Origin: Porcipelethomonas sp964621265
Lineage (GTDB): Bacteria > Bacillota > Clostridia > Oscillospirales > Ruminococcaceae
Direction of reading: 5' to 3'
DNA: 59,016 nucleotides
NCBI GenBank assembly: GCA_964621265.1
Contig: CAZULQ010000010.1
Location: forward strand, 1 to 59,016
Shown here: positions 52,308-59,016 of the stretch, in pieces
Layout of the letters: every line of letters starts with the position of its first letter
Numbering within the stretch: the stretch's first letter is position 1
Position numbers and translations under genes: made by a program
The notes under the pieces: generated by a model
The model's database searches: none
Seen by the model: the letters and a program-made list of their open reading frames with translations, nothing else
What the model was told of the DNA's origin: nothing

Positions 52308-54380
52308 TTATTCAGAAAATATGTCAATATTCTTTCCGTTTCTCACGAAAACAGGAATAACATCAATCGGTGCGGGAACTCTTACAGTCTGTCCGCCTTC
52401 ATAAACTTCCTTTGTTGATGCATAAGTCCACTGCGCACCGCAAGGGAGATATACTTCCCTTTCAGATACACCCATTTCAAGAACAGGCGCAACAAGAATA
52501 TCAGGTCCGAACATGTATTCATCCTCTGTTTCCCATGCCTTTTTATCCTCATGGAAATCAAAGAACAACGGACGCATTACAGGTGCGCCCTTTTCGCTTG
52601 CGGCGTCCATGCATTCTCTTACATACGGACGGAGACGTTCTCTTACAAAGAGATACTTTTTGAGTATTTCAAAGTTTTCATCGCCAAAACTCCACACCTC
52701 GTTATCCTGTCCCGATGTAAGCTGTCTTACATTGTTAATGAATTCTTCTTCCCTTTCATGCCATGGTGAACGTTCACCGTGCATACGGAACACAGGGCAG
52801 AATGCGCCCCATTCAAACCATCTTACCAGGAGTTCGCGGAACTTTTCGTCGGAAATATCACCGCCGAGGAATCCGCCGATATCTGAAGTCCACCACGGTA
52901 TACCCGCAACGGACATGTTAAGTCCCGCCTGGAGCTGTTCTCTCATAGCACGGAATGAGGAGTGAATATCTCCTGACCATGTAAGTACGCCATATTTCTG
53001 ACTTCCTGCCCATGCACATCTTACAAGGCTGAGAATGTCAGTTTCACCTGCCGACTTCAAGCCGTCATAGAAGCCCTTGGCGTACATAAGCGGATAAATG
53101 TTTGTACACTGAAGTGCAGGTCCTGCAAAATATCTGTAATTATCAAAATCATACGGTCCATACTCAGGCTCGGCTTCATCAAGCCAGAAACAGCGGATTC
53201 CATATTTATAGTAATTTTCATAGCATCTGTCCCACACAAACTTCTGTGCGCCTGGGTGAGTTGCATCATAAAAGACAGTATTGCCCATCCATGTCATATG
53301 GAGACCATTTCCCCTGTCGGCATTTACAAGGTAACCGTTATCCGCCATTTTACCGAAGTTTTCACTTCTCTCGTCAATAGTCGGCCACACGGAAACAACC
53401 GTCTCGATACCGAGCGATTTAAGCTCATCTACCATTGCCTGCGGGTCTGGCCAGTCACGGGGTTCAAATTTGAAGTCGCCCTGCATTGTCCAGTGGAAAA
53501 AGTCAACAACAATTGCGTCCATTGGAAGTCCGAGCGCTTTATGCTTTCTTGCAACCTCAAGGATTTCTTCCTGATTTCTGTATCTGAGCTTACACTGCCA
53601 GTAGCCAAGACCATATTCAGGCATTCTTGGTGCACGTCCGACAGCGGCTGTATAGTTTTCCTCAATCTCAAAAGGTGTATCACCTGCGGTTATGAAATAG
53701 TCAAGCTTCTTTGTACTTTTTGCATACCACTCTGTTTTGTTTGTGCCGAATGTTGCAGTACCGATTGCAGGGTTATTCCAGAGAAAACCGTAGCCACGGC
53801 TTGATACCATAAAAGGAACACTCGCCTGACTGTTTCTGTGGGCAAGCTCAAGTACAGCGCCTTTTTTATTGAGATTTTTTTCCTGATACTGACCCATGCC
53901 GTAAATGCGTTCATCATCAAACGCCTCAAAGCGTGCTGTCAGTTCATAATCTGTTGTTCCGGGATAGCATTTGAGCTCTCGTGCATCAATTCTCAGCGGC
54001 ACACAATAACGGTTTATACGGTTGCGGTTACGCCAGTATTCCTCTGTCAGAAGCTCGCCCTTCTGGTTATAGAAGCTGATTGTTCCCTCATGAGAAACCT
54101 TAGCTGTAATCTTGCCGTTAGTTATAGAATGATTTGTGCCCTTGCTGTGATAATGCTTATATTCCTCGCCCTTGTACCACGGGTCTGTTGTATCAACAGT
54201 TTCTTCAGTAAACACTGCCTTGCATTCCTTTACAGGCTCGCAGAGTGCCCAGTCGTTTTTATCCATTTCATTTTCTCTGGTCATTCTGACACGAAGTGAG
54301 TTTTCACCCCATGGTTCAATCCATACCTGAGAGATACCGCTTTTTATTATCAGGCGGTTATTTTCATTATAAATTTTCAT
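52308..54380 (-). CDS. Glycoside hydrolase family 31 enzyme (alpha-xylosidase/glucosidase type)
   Basis: A 690-residue intracellular enzyme without signal peptide. It has an N-terminal beta domain (about 1-240), then a TIM barrel: GLGYWQCKLRYRNQEEIL, DAIVVDFFHW, and the nucleophile region IRCFWLDEAEPEYG with the catalytic Asp. The acid region is VLTWSGDIHSSF. A C-terminal beta-sandwich (about 600-690) follows. GH31 members remove alpha-xylose or alpha-glucose; the FWLDEAEPE form is seen in xylosidase-like clades, so xyloglucan side chains are a plausible substrate. It has GGAAAGGA before the start and no strong promoter of its own; a tRNA terminator is just upstream. Confidence 0.9.
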   Translation of the reverse strand: MKIYNENNRLIIKSGISQVWIEPWGENSLRVRMTRENEMDKNDWALCEPVKECKAVFTEETVDTTDPWYKGEEYKHYHSKGTNHSITNGKITAKVSHEGTISFYNQKGELLTEEYWRNRNRINRYCVPLRIDARELKCYPGTTDYELTARFEAFDDERIYGMGQYQEKNLNKKGAVLELAHRNSQASVPFMVSSRGYGFLWNNPAIGTATFGTNKTEWYAKSTKKLDYFITAGDTPFEIEENYTAAVGRAPRMPEYGLGYWQCKLRYRNQEEILEVARKHKALGLPMDAIVVDFFHWTMQGDFKFEPRDWPDPQAMVDELKSLGIETVVSVWPTIDERSENFGKMADNGYLVNADRGNGLHMTWMGNTVFYDATHPGAQKFVWDRCYENYYKYGIRCFWLDEAEPEYGPYDFDNYRYFAGPALQCTNIYPLMYAKGFYDGLKSAGETDILSLVRCAWAGSQKYGVLTWSGDIHSSFRAMREQLQAGLNMSVAGIPWWTSDIGGFLGGDISDEKFRELLVRWFEWGAFCPVFRMHGERSPWHEREEEFINNVRQLTSGQDNEVWSFGDENFEILKKYLFVRERLRPYVRECMDAASEKGAPVMRPLFFDFHEDKKAWETEDEYMFGPDILVAPVLEMGVSEREVYLPCGAQWTYASTKEVYEGGQTVRVPAPIDVIPVFVRNGKNIDIFSE

Positions 54381-54432
54381 AGCTTATCCTTTCCTCTTAT
54401 GTTAAAATTCAACAAATGATAAGTTAAAAAGA

Positions 54433-54463
54433 AAATCGTACCCCACAATGTGAAATACGATTT
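54433..54463 (-). terminator. Terminator of the tRNA operon
   Basis: AAATCGTA (54433-54440) and TACGATTT (54456-54463); the minus strand reads into TTTTCTTTTT after the stem. Confidence 0.7.
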
Positions 54464-54483
54464 ACCCGATGCTGTCAGCACCG

Positions 54484-54559
54484 TGGAGCTGTTTAGCAGA
54501 TTCGAACTGCCGACCTCTTCCTTACCAAGGAAGTGCTCTGCCTGCTGAGCTAAAACAGC
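54484..54559 (-). tRNA. tRNA-Thr (GGT)
   Basis: A 76-base cloverleaf with encoded CCA. The acceptor pairs GCTGTTT with AAACAGC. The anticodon stem is CTTCC/GGAAG with loop TTGGTAA, anticodon GGT, which reads Thr ACC/ACU. The T-loop is TTCGAAT. It follows tRNA-Gln on the same strand. Confidence 0.95.
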
Positions 54560-54636
54560 AACATAATTATTATACTATACATAACGGAAAATGTCAATAC
54601 AAATTGTATCAGCATTCCCGTTAATATAGCCGTGAT

Positions 54637-54712
54637 TGGTTGGGATAGGTGGATTCGAACCACCGGAATGACGGAGTCAAAGTCCGCTGCCTTACCACTT
54701 GGCTATATCCCA
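54637..54712 (-). tRNA. tRNA-Gln (TTG)
   Basis: A 76-base cloverleaf with encoded CCA. The acceptor pairs TGGGATA with TATCCCA. The anticodon loop is CTTTGAC with anticodon TTG, which reads Gln CAA/CAG. The T-loop is TTCGAAT. It is first of the two-tRNA operon. Confidence 0.95.
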
Positions 54713-54727
54713 GAATCAAGCTTTATT

Positions 54728-54756
54728 ATTATATCATATTTTTTTACTCTTGACAA
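54728..54756 (-). promoter_or_regulatory. Promoter of the tRNA operon
   Basis: On the minus strand, TTGTCA (54756-54751), 17-base spacer, TATAAT (54733-54728), 16 bases before the tRNA-Gln 5' end. Confidence 0.8.
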
Positions 54757-54791
54757 TACCTGCACAAAAAATAAATATTTTATCAAAAAAA

Positions 54792-54819
54792 CTCCCACAG
54801 GAAATAAGTCCTGTGGGAG
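54792..54819 (-). terminator. Terminator of the symporter gene
   Basis: CTCCCACAGGA (54792-54802) and TCCTGTGGGAG (54809-54819), 11-base perfect arms, then a seven-base T-run on the minus strand. Confidence 0.92.
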
Positions 54820-54826
54820 ATAAATT

Positions 54827-56182
54827 TTATAATGTAATAAAGAATGATGAAAGTAAAATTGCAAGCATGCATACAGGGCAGATGTATTTAATCATAACTC
54901 TGTAAAGACTCTTTGATTTGAACTTTCCATTGAGTTCAACTTCGTCTTCAATGTATTTTGTCTTAACAACAAAGCCTATGAGTACACATGTAAGAAGTGC
55001 TACAACAGGCATCATGATGTTGTTACTGATGTAGTCGAAGAAGTCGAGCATCTGCATGCCGAGGAGTGTCACATTATCCCAGATGCTGTATCCGAAGATT
55101 GACATGAGTCCGAGAACAAATGAGAATGCAATTACAATAAGACACGCAATCATTCTCTTAACCTTGAATTTTTCACAGATAATCGAAACAACCGTTTCCA
55201 TAAGCGAGATTGAAGATGTAAGCGCCGCAAGTGCTACAAGAACAAAGAACACAGTGCCGATTACTCTTCCGCCTGTCATGCCATCGAATACCTGCGGCAA
55301 TATCTGAAACATAAGTCCGGGGCCGCTGTTGTTAAGGTCTTCCTTGCCTGAAATAGCAACAACCGCAGGAATAATAATTAAACCTGAAAGGAACGCAACA
55401 ACTGTATCGAAAATTTCGATATGTCTTACAGAATGCTCAATATTATCTTCCTTACGCATGTAAGAACCGTATGTAATCATAATACCCATCGCAAGGGACA
55501 TTGAATAGAAAAGCTGTCCCATGGCGGCGACAACTGTCTTATAACTGAACTGTGAAAAATCAGGCTTTACGTAATAAATAAGACCATCTATTGCACCATC
55601 TATTGTCAGCGTATAAACAGCTATACCAATAATAAGAATAAGCAGCACAGGCATAAGAATTTTACTTGCCAGCTCCACTCCGTTTTTGACGCCGAACATT
55701 ACAACGACGGCTGTCAGAATAAGATAAATTGCGAAGAACAGAAGTGGCGACTCAACATGAGAAATGAAATTTCCAAAGAAGCTTCCCGACGGGTCAGCGG
55801 CATTCGTGCTTCCGACCGTTATAAACTCTGTCATATATTTGAGCACCCATCCACCGATTACGCAGTAATACGGCAGAATTATAATCGGAATTGCCGCCGC
55901 AATCCAGCCAAGCGGTGCAAACTTCTTATTTATTGAAGCATATGCACCGATTACACTCTTTCCTGTTTTACGTCCGATTGATGTTTCTGTAACCATAAGC
56001 GCAAAGCCGAAGGTTACCGCAAGGACAAGATATACAAGCAGGAATATTCCCCCGCCGTATTTTGCCGCAAGATAAGGGAAACGCCAGATATTTCCGAGAC
56101 CGACAGCAGAGCCTGCCGCCGCAAGGATAAATCCGAGCTTTGAACCAAAGCCTGTACCCCCTGTTTTTATTTTTTCACTCAT
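54827..56182 (-). CDS. Sodium-dependent amino acid symporter (NSS family)
   Basis: A 451-residue transporter with 11-12 membrane helices of LeuT fold. The N-terminus LAAAGSAVGLGNIWRFPY is the unwound TM1 signature with sodium and substrate sites, and GGGIFLLVYL continues it. VSLMETVV-like SISLMETVVSIICE is helix 8. Bacterial NSS members import amino acids using sodium. The length fits 11-helix bacterial forms. It is monocistronic, with its own promoter and terminator. Substrate unknown. Confidence 0.93.
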   Translation of the reverse strand: MSEKIKTGGTGFGSKLGFILAAAGSAVGLGNIWRFPYLAAKYGGGIFLLVYLVLAVTFGFALMVTETSIGRKTGKSVIGAYASINKKFAPLGWIAAAIPIIILPYYCVIGGWVLKYMTEFITVGSTNAADPSGSFFGNFISHVESPLLFFAIYLILTAVVVMFGVKNGVELASKILMPVLLILIIGIAVYTLTIDGAIDGLIYYVKPDFSQFSYKTVVAAMGQLFYSMSLAMGIMITYGSYMRKEDNIEHSVRHIEIFDTVVAFLSGLIIIPAVVAISGKEDLNNSGPGLMFQILPQVFDGMTGGRVIGTVFFVLVALAALTSSISLMETVVSIICEKFKVKRMIACLIVIAFSFVLGLMSIFGYSIWDNVTLLGMQMLDFFDYISNNIMMPVVALLTCVLIGFVVKTKYIEDEVELNGKFKSKSLYRVMIKYICPVCMLAILLSSFFITL

Positions 56183-56231
56183 TATAATTTTCCTTTCTAT
56201 TTCATTATATAAAAAAAGACAACTTTATTCA

Positions 56232-56260
56232 ATTTTACTATAAATATGCCAAAAAGTCAA
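56232..56260 (-). promoter_or_regulatory. Promoter of the symporter gene with direct repeats
   Basis: On the minus strand, TTGACT (56260-56255), 17-base spacer, TAAAAT (56237-56232). Two ATGCCAA copies (56246-56252 and 56260-56266) flank the -35, 14 bases apart. Confidence 0.65.
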
Positions 56261-56304
56261 TGCCAAATGGAAATATTTTATTGTTTTTACTACATATTAA
56301 TACA

Positions 56305-56325
56305 GAGGTAAGCAAAACTTACCTC
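56305..56325 (-). terminator. Weak terminator-like hairpin after galK
   Basis: GAGGTAAG (56305-56312) and CTTACCTC (56318-56325) form an 8-base stem with a 5-base loop. No clear T-run follows on the minus strand. Confidence 0.45.
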
Positions 56326-56350
56326 CGTAAAATGTTCCGAGTTATTGAAT

Positions 56351-57634
56351 TTATGCAATTCTGATTCCGCCGACAGGTCTGATTCTAAGTACCTGACAGC
56401 TTCCCTCTCCGAAAATCCTGTCCATTTCCGCTTTATATGCATCAAGCATCTTAACAGGCACAAACGCCTGGATAGTACCCGCAAAGCCTCCGCCATGTAC
56501 TCTTGACGCACCCTTACCGCAAAGAATTCTCTCGCTCGCAAATACGCCGAGTGAAATGCCCTGTTCTTCAGGCTTTCTTGATGAGTATACATTCTGAAGC
56601 CATCTCGCAGACGAATTTCCCGATTCATTGACAAGTCGCAGAAACTCTGCTATGTCATTTTTGGAAAGCGCTTCGGCTTCAAGTCCTGCACGTCTGTTTT
56701 CGGCGAAGAAATGTCCTGCACGGAGAATTGCTCTGTCCGAGCATTTATTTCTGAGCTCAGGGAGTGCGTTATAGAATTCGTTTTCATCGACCTGTCTTAA
56801 ATATTCCTTGCCGAATTGTGCCGCAACCTCGTTCATTTCAGTAGGCACAGCGACATAATCGGGAGTAAGGTCTGCATGACTGCCTTTAGTATCAGTAATG
56901 CAAAGACAATAGCCTGCGTCCTCGAATTTAGTGTAAAGCTTCTGGATTTTAGGATTTTCAGTATCCTTGAAATCTATGTAGACAAAGCTTCCTACCGAGC
57001 TTACCATCTGGTCCATAAGACCGCTCTTTTTGCCGAAGAATACGTTTTCCGCATACTGTCCGATTTTCGCTATCTCAACAGCACCTGCATTGCCGTTATT
57101 GTAATTTAAGTCAATTATTGTACCAACAAGCACTTCAAAAGCCGCCGAGGAAGAAAGTCCGCTTCCGCCTAAAACGTCAGAGGTAGTATATGCGTCAAAG
57201 CCGCCGACCTTTACGCCCATGTCAGCAAAGCGTGACACAACGCCTCTGATAAGCGCCGAGGATTTTCCGTATTCCGCCTCGCATGGACTCAGCTTATCAA
57301 GCCCGACAACATCAATCGGATAGCCCTTTGACTGAAGTCTTACAACGCCATCGTCGTGAAAAGCCACAACCGCAATAATATCAAGATTTACAGCCGCCGC
57401 AATTACACAGCCGTGCTGGTGGTCAGTGTGGTTTCCACCAACCTCAGAGCGTCCCGGAGCGGAAAACACAGATATATCCTCCCTGTCCGGAAACAGCTTC
57501 ACAAACTCGTTGACAGCGTCCTCGTAGCGTTTTTTCTGTGCGTCAAGCACAGACATGTCGTTTCCGTAAAGCTTTCTGAAATCATTATCAAGCTCTCCGT
57601 TTTTTATAGTTTCAATAAATTCAATCGGTTTCAT
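56351..57634 (-). CDS. galK: Galactokinase
   Basis: A 427-residue GHMP kinase, longer than the common 390 because of an N-terminal extension. GRSEVGGNHTDHQHG is the galactokinase signature, VLGGSGLSSSAAFEVLVG the ATP-binding GHMP motif, and RVHGGGFAGTIQAFVP the C-terminal motif. It phosphorylates galactose to galactose-1-phosphate for the Leloir pathway. GGAGG precedes ATG 57634. It is third in the CBS-YitT-galK operon; no galT or galE is adjacent. Confidence 0.95.
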   Translation of the reverse strand: MKPIEFIETIKNGELDNDFRKLYGNDMSVLDAQKKRYEDAVNEFVKLFPDREDISVFSAPGRSEVGGNHTDHQHGCVIAAAVNLDIIAVVAFHDDGVVRLQSKGYPIDVVGLDKLSPCEAEYGKSSALIRGVVSRFADMGVKVGGFDAYTTSDVLGGSGLSSSAAFEVLVGTIIDLNYNNGNAGAVEIAKIGQYAENVFFGKKSGLMDQMVSSVGSFVYIDFKDTENPKIQKLYTKFEDAGYCLCITDTKGSHADLTPDYVAVPTEMNEVAAQFGKEYLRQVDENEFYNALPELRNKCSDRAILRAGHFFAENRRAGLEAEALSKNDIAEFLRLVNESGNSSARWLQNVYSSRKPEEQGISLGVFASERILCGKGASRVHGGGFAGTIQAFVPVKMLDAYKAEMDRIFGEGSCQVLRIRPVGGIRIA

Positions 57635-57654
57635 TTTTTCCTCCGTAATCAGTA

Positions 57655-58509
57655 TTATTTTTTCAGAAATCCTTCGCCGAAAATTTCGCTTGCATCAGTA
57701 AGTATTACAAAAGCTTTTCTGTCAGCGTCTGTTGCAATCTGTCTTATGGCATATGCCTGCGGACGTGAACATGCGCAAAGGAGCACGTCTCTGGGTTCAC
57801 TCGTATAACTTCCCTTTGCGGAAATAAGTGTTGAACCACGATGTGAAAGTCCCGAAATTTTATTGGCAATAACTGCCGCATTGGTCGTTATAATTATAAG
57901 CAGCTTTGAAGCACCAGTCCTGTACATCACCTTATCAATTACAAAGGATGTGATAAAGGTTGAAATGAGGCCATACAGCGCAGCGTCAATATCGCCGAAC
58001 ACAACCCAGCCCAGTGCAATTATAACAAGGTCAATCAGCATTGTTACAAACCCGATTGACAGGTGCGGACGCACCGCTCTGACTGACATTGTAATAAAAT
58101 CAGTGCCACCTGACGAGGAGCCGTTCATATAGAAGACCGCAAGTCCAAGCCCTATAAATATTCCCGAATAGACCGCCGCCAGAAGCTTTGAGCCAGTATA
58201 AAACGGCAGAAACGGAAAAACCGCATCGAGAAAAAACGTGCACCAAATCATTGAGCACAGACTTCTGAGCATAAACCGTTTTCCGACAAATTTCAGCGAA
58301 ATCAGTAAAAGCGGAATATTCAGAACAATCGTTGATATGCCAAGCGGAACACTCCACAGGTGATATATCAGAAGGCTGAGCCCCGAAACCCCTCCCGGAG
58401 CAAAGTCTGCCGTCCTGGCAAAAATATATATGCCGACCGACGAAAAGATACTTCCGACTATATCATAGCCTACTTTCTGTACAGATTTTCTGAAATCAAA
58501 CCCCTGCAT
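57655..58509 (-). CDS. YitT-family membrane protein (DUF161/DUF2179)
   Basis: A 284-residue protein. Residues about 1-200 have five to six membrane helices with the YitT pattern (ADFAPGGVSGLSLLIYHLW, NGSSSGGTDFITMSVRAVRPHLSIGF given as shorter pieces NGSSSGGTDF and LSIGFVTMLIDL). The C-terminal about 80 residues are a soluble DUF2179 domain (LSHRGSTLISAKGSYTS, AFVILTDASEIFGEGF). YitT proteins are widespread in Firmicutes; some affect membrane transport, but no firm role is established. It is between a CBS protein and galactokinase, 20 and 27 bases from them. Confidence 0.88.
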   Translation of the reverse strand: MQGFDFRKSVQKVGYDIVGSIFSSVGIYIFARTADFAPGGVSGLSLLIYHLWSVPLGISTIVLNIPLLLISLKFVGKRFMLRSLCSMIWCTFFLDAVFPFLPFYTGSKLLAAVYSGIFIGLGLAVFYMNGSSSGGTDFITMSVRAVRPHLSIGFVTMLIDLVIIALGWVVFGDIDAALYGLISTFITSFVIDKVMYRTGASKLLIIITTNAAVIANKISGLSHRGSTLISAKGSYTSEPRDVLLCACSRPQAYAIRQIATDADRKAFVILTDASEIFGEGFLKK

Positions 58510-58536
58510 TCCTCTCAGCCCTTCGGAACAGCTGAT

Positions 58537-58959
58537 TTAACTCTGCGTTACTGTCCCCTGTTTATTATTGGCAAGAAATGTGCGGATTATTATCTGTCTT
58601 GTAACAATTCCGACAAAAGCTCCCCTGTCGTCTGTAACAGGAATAAAACTCTGGTTTATGGAACGCTGCAAAAGCTCATCCATGCTGATAAAAATATCAG
58701 CGGCGGGATTGAATCCCTCTCTTATGATATCCCTTATATGCTCTTTTTCCTTTGAGCGTATGCTGTTATCCTCATTATCAATTATCTTCCAGAGAAAGTC
58801 GCCCTCACTCACCGTTCCGACGTACATTCCGTCCTTGTCAAGCACAGGAATAGCCGTATATCCGTTGGCTCTCATTTTTTCAAGTCCCTGACGGATTGTA
58901 TCGTTTTCGCATATGTAGGCAACATTCTGTTTCGGAATAAGAAGTGAAATAACGTTCAT
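58537..58959 (-). CDS. Tandem CBS-domain protein
   Basis: A 140-residue protein made of two CBS domains: about 5-65 (GLEKMRANGYTAIPVLDKDGMYVGTVSEGD in pieces, MRANGYTAIPVLD and GMYVGTVSEGDFLW) and about 75-135 (SMDELLQRSINQSF, FIPVTDDRGAFVGIVTRQ). CBS pairs bind adenosine nucleotides and act as sensors. GGAGG precedes ATG 58959. It is first gene of the operon with YitT and galK. TATACT (59002-58997) is a likely -10, but the -35 lies outside the window. Confidence 0.9.
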   Translation of the reverse strand: MNVISLLIPKQNVAYICENDTIRQGLEKMRANGYTAIPVLDKDGMYVGTVSEGDFLWKIIDNEDNSIRSKEKEHIRDIIREGFNPAADIFISMDELLQRSINQSFIPVTDDRGAFVGIVTRQIIIRTFLANNKQGTVTQS

Positions 58960-59016
58960 TTTATATCCTCCGTATTCTTTTTTGAATACCTCAATAAGTA
59001 TAACATACTATTAAAA

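Larger units (their letters stand above)
54381..54826. other. Intergenic region carrying the tRNA pair
   Basis: This 446-base stretch holds a terminator, tRNA-Thr, tRNA-Gln and their promoter, all on the minus strand, and the terminator of the symporter gene. The 77 bases between the tRNAs show nothing else. Confidence 0.7.

Noticed and set aside
1..59016. CRISPR array, prophage, transposase or integrase
   Set aside because: No regularly spaced repeats, and none of the recognisable proteins is a phage, recombinase or transposase.

Overview
The window is about 59 kb of a low-GC Gram-positive chromosome. The best fit is a cellulolytic, anaerobic gut or rumen Ruminococcaceae member (Ruminococcus-like). 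Two GH9 cellulases carry dockerins. Other support: a SpoVT regulator, a MecA adaptor, a T-box in front of pheST, a ferredoxin-dependent indolepyruvate oxidoreductase, AGGAGG-type ribosome sites and many TTGACA-17-TATAAT promoters. Taxonomy is inferred from gene content only. I see no prophage, insertion sequence, CRISPR array or rRNA operon.

1-13 kb: A cellulosomal GH9-CBM3c-dockerin endoglucanase (minus strand) is followed by a five-gene plus-strand operon (3095-7794): alpha/beta hydrolase, condensation-type acyltransferase, free-standing acyl carrier protein, AMP-forming acyl ligase and an SCP2 lipid-binding protein with a basic tail. It looks like a compact, uncharacterised acyl-conjugate pathway. 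A beta-helix carbohydrate-binding lipoprotein and a MATE exporter with a palindromic operator follow. Next is a DUF5685 / J-domain cluster (10988-13812) holding two paralogous J-type proteins with cysteine-rich tails. One lacks HPD and appears to start at an AUA codon.

13-25 kb: EamA transporter, a membrane-anchored glycosidase-like protein, MecA, ribulose-phosphate epimerase and a uridine-kinase-like protein. Then comes an operon (18671-25268) of two arylacetate-CoA ligases flanking IorAB, with a HAD phosphatase, a tandem ACT protein and a zinc-ribbon protein. It suits arylacetate/arylpyruvate interconversion, either amino acid fermentation or reductive carboxylation for aromatic amino acid synthesis.

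25-43 kb: PRPP synthetase and pyrophosphatase; MoxR-DUF58-transglutaminase operon; O-acetylhomoserine sulfhydrylase; a lipoprotein; a three-gene operon with SseB-family and NAD(P)HX repair proteins; T-box-controlled pheST; a polysaccharide flippase.

43-59 kb: An AraC regulator diverges from a CBM-GH9-dockerin-GH16 enzyme, with a tandem repeat between them resembling an AraC operator. Then two tandem MATE exporters, SpoVT, an EAL phosphodiesterase with a degenerate GGDEF, a GH31 glycosidase, tRNA-Gln and tRNA-Thr, a sodium:amino-acid symporter, and a CBS-YitT-galactokinase operon. Overall the window mixes plant polysaccharide breakdown, sugar and amino acid use, and housekeeping. The lipid-like cluster and the J-domain cluster are the least explained parts.
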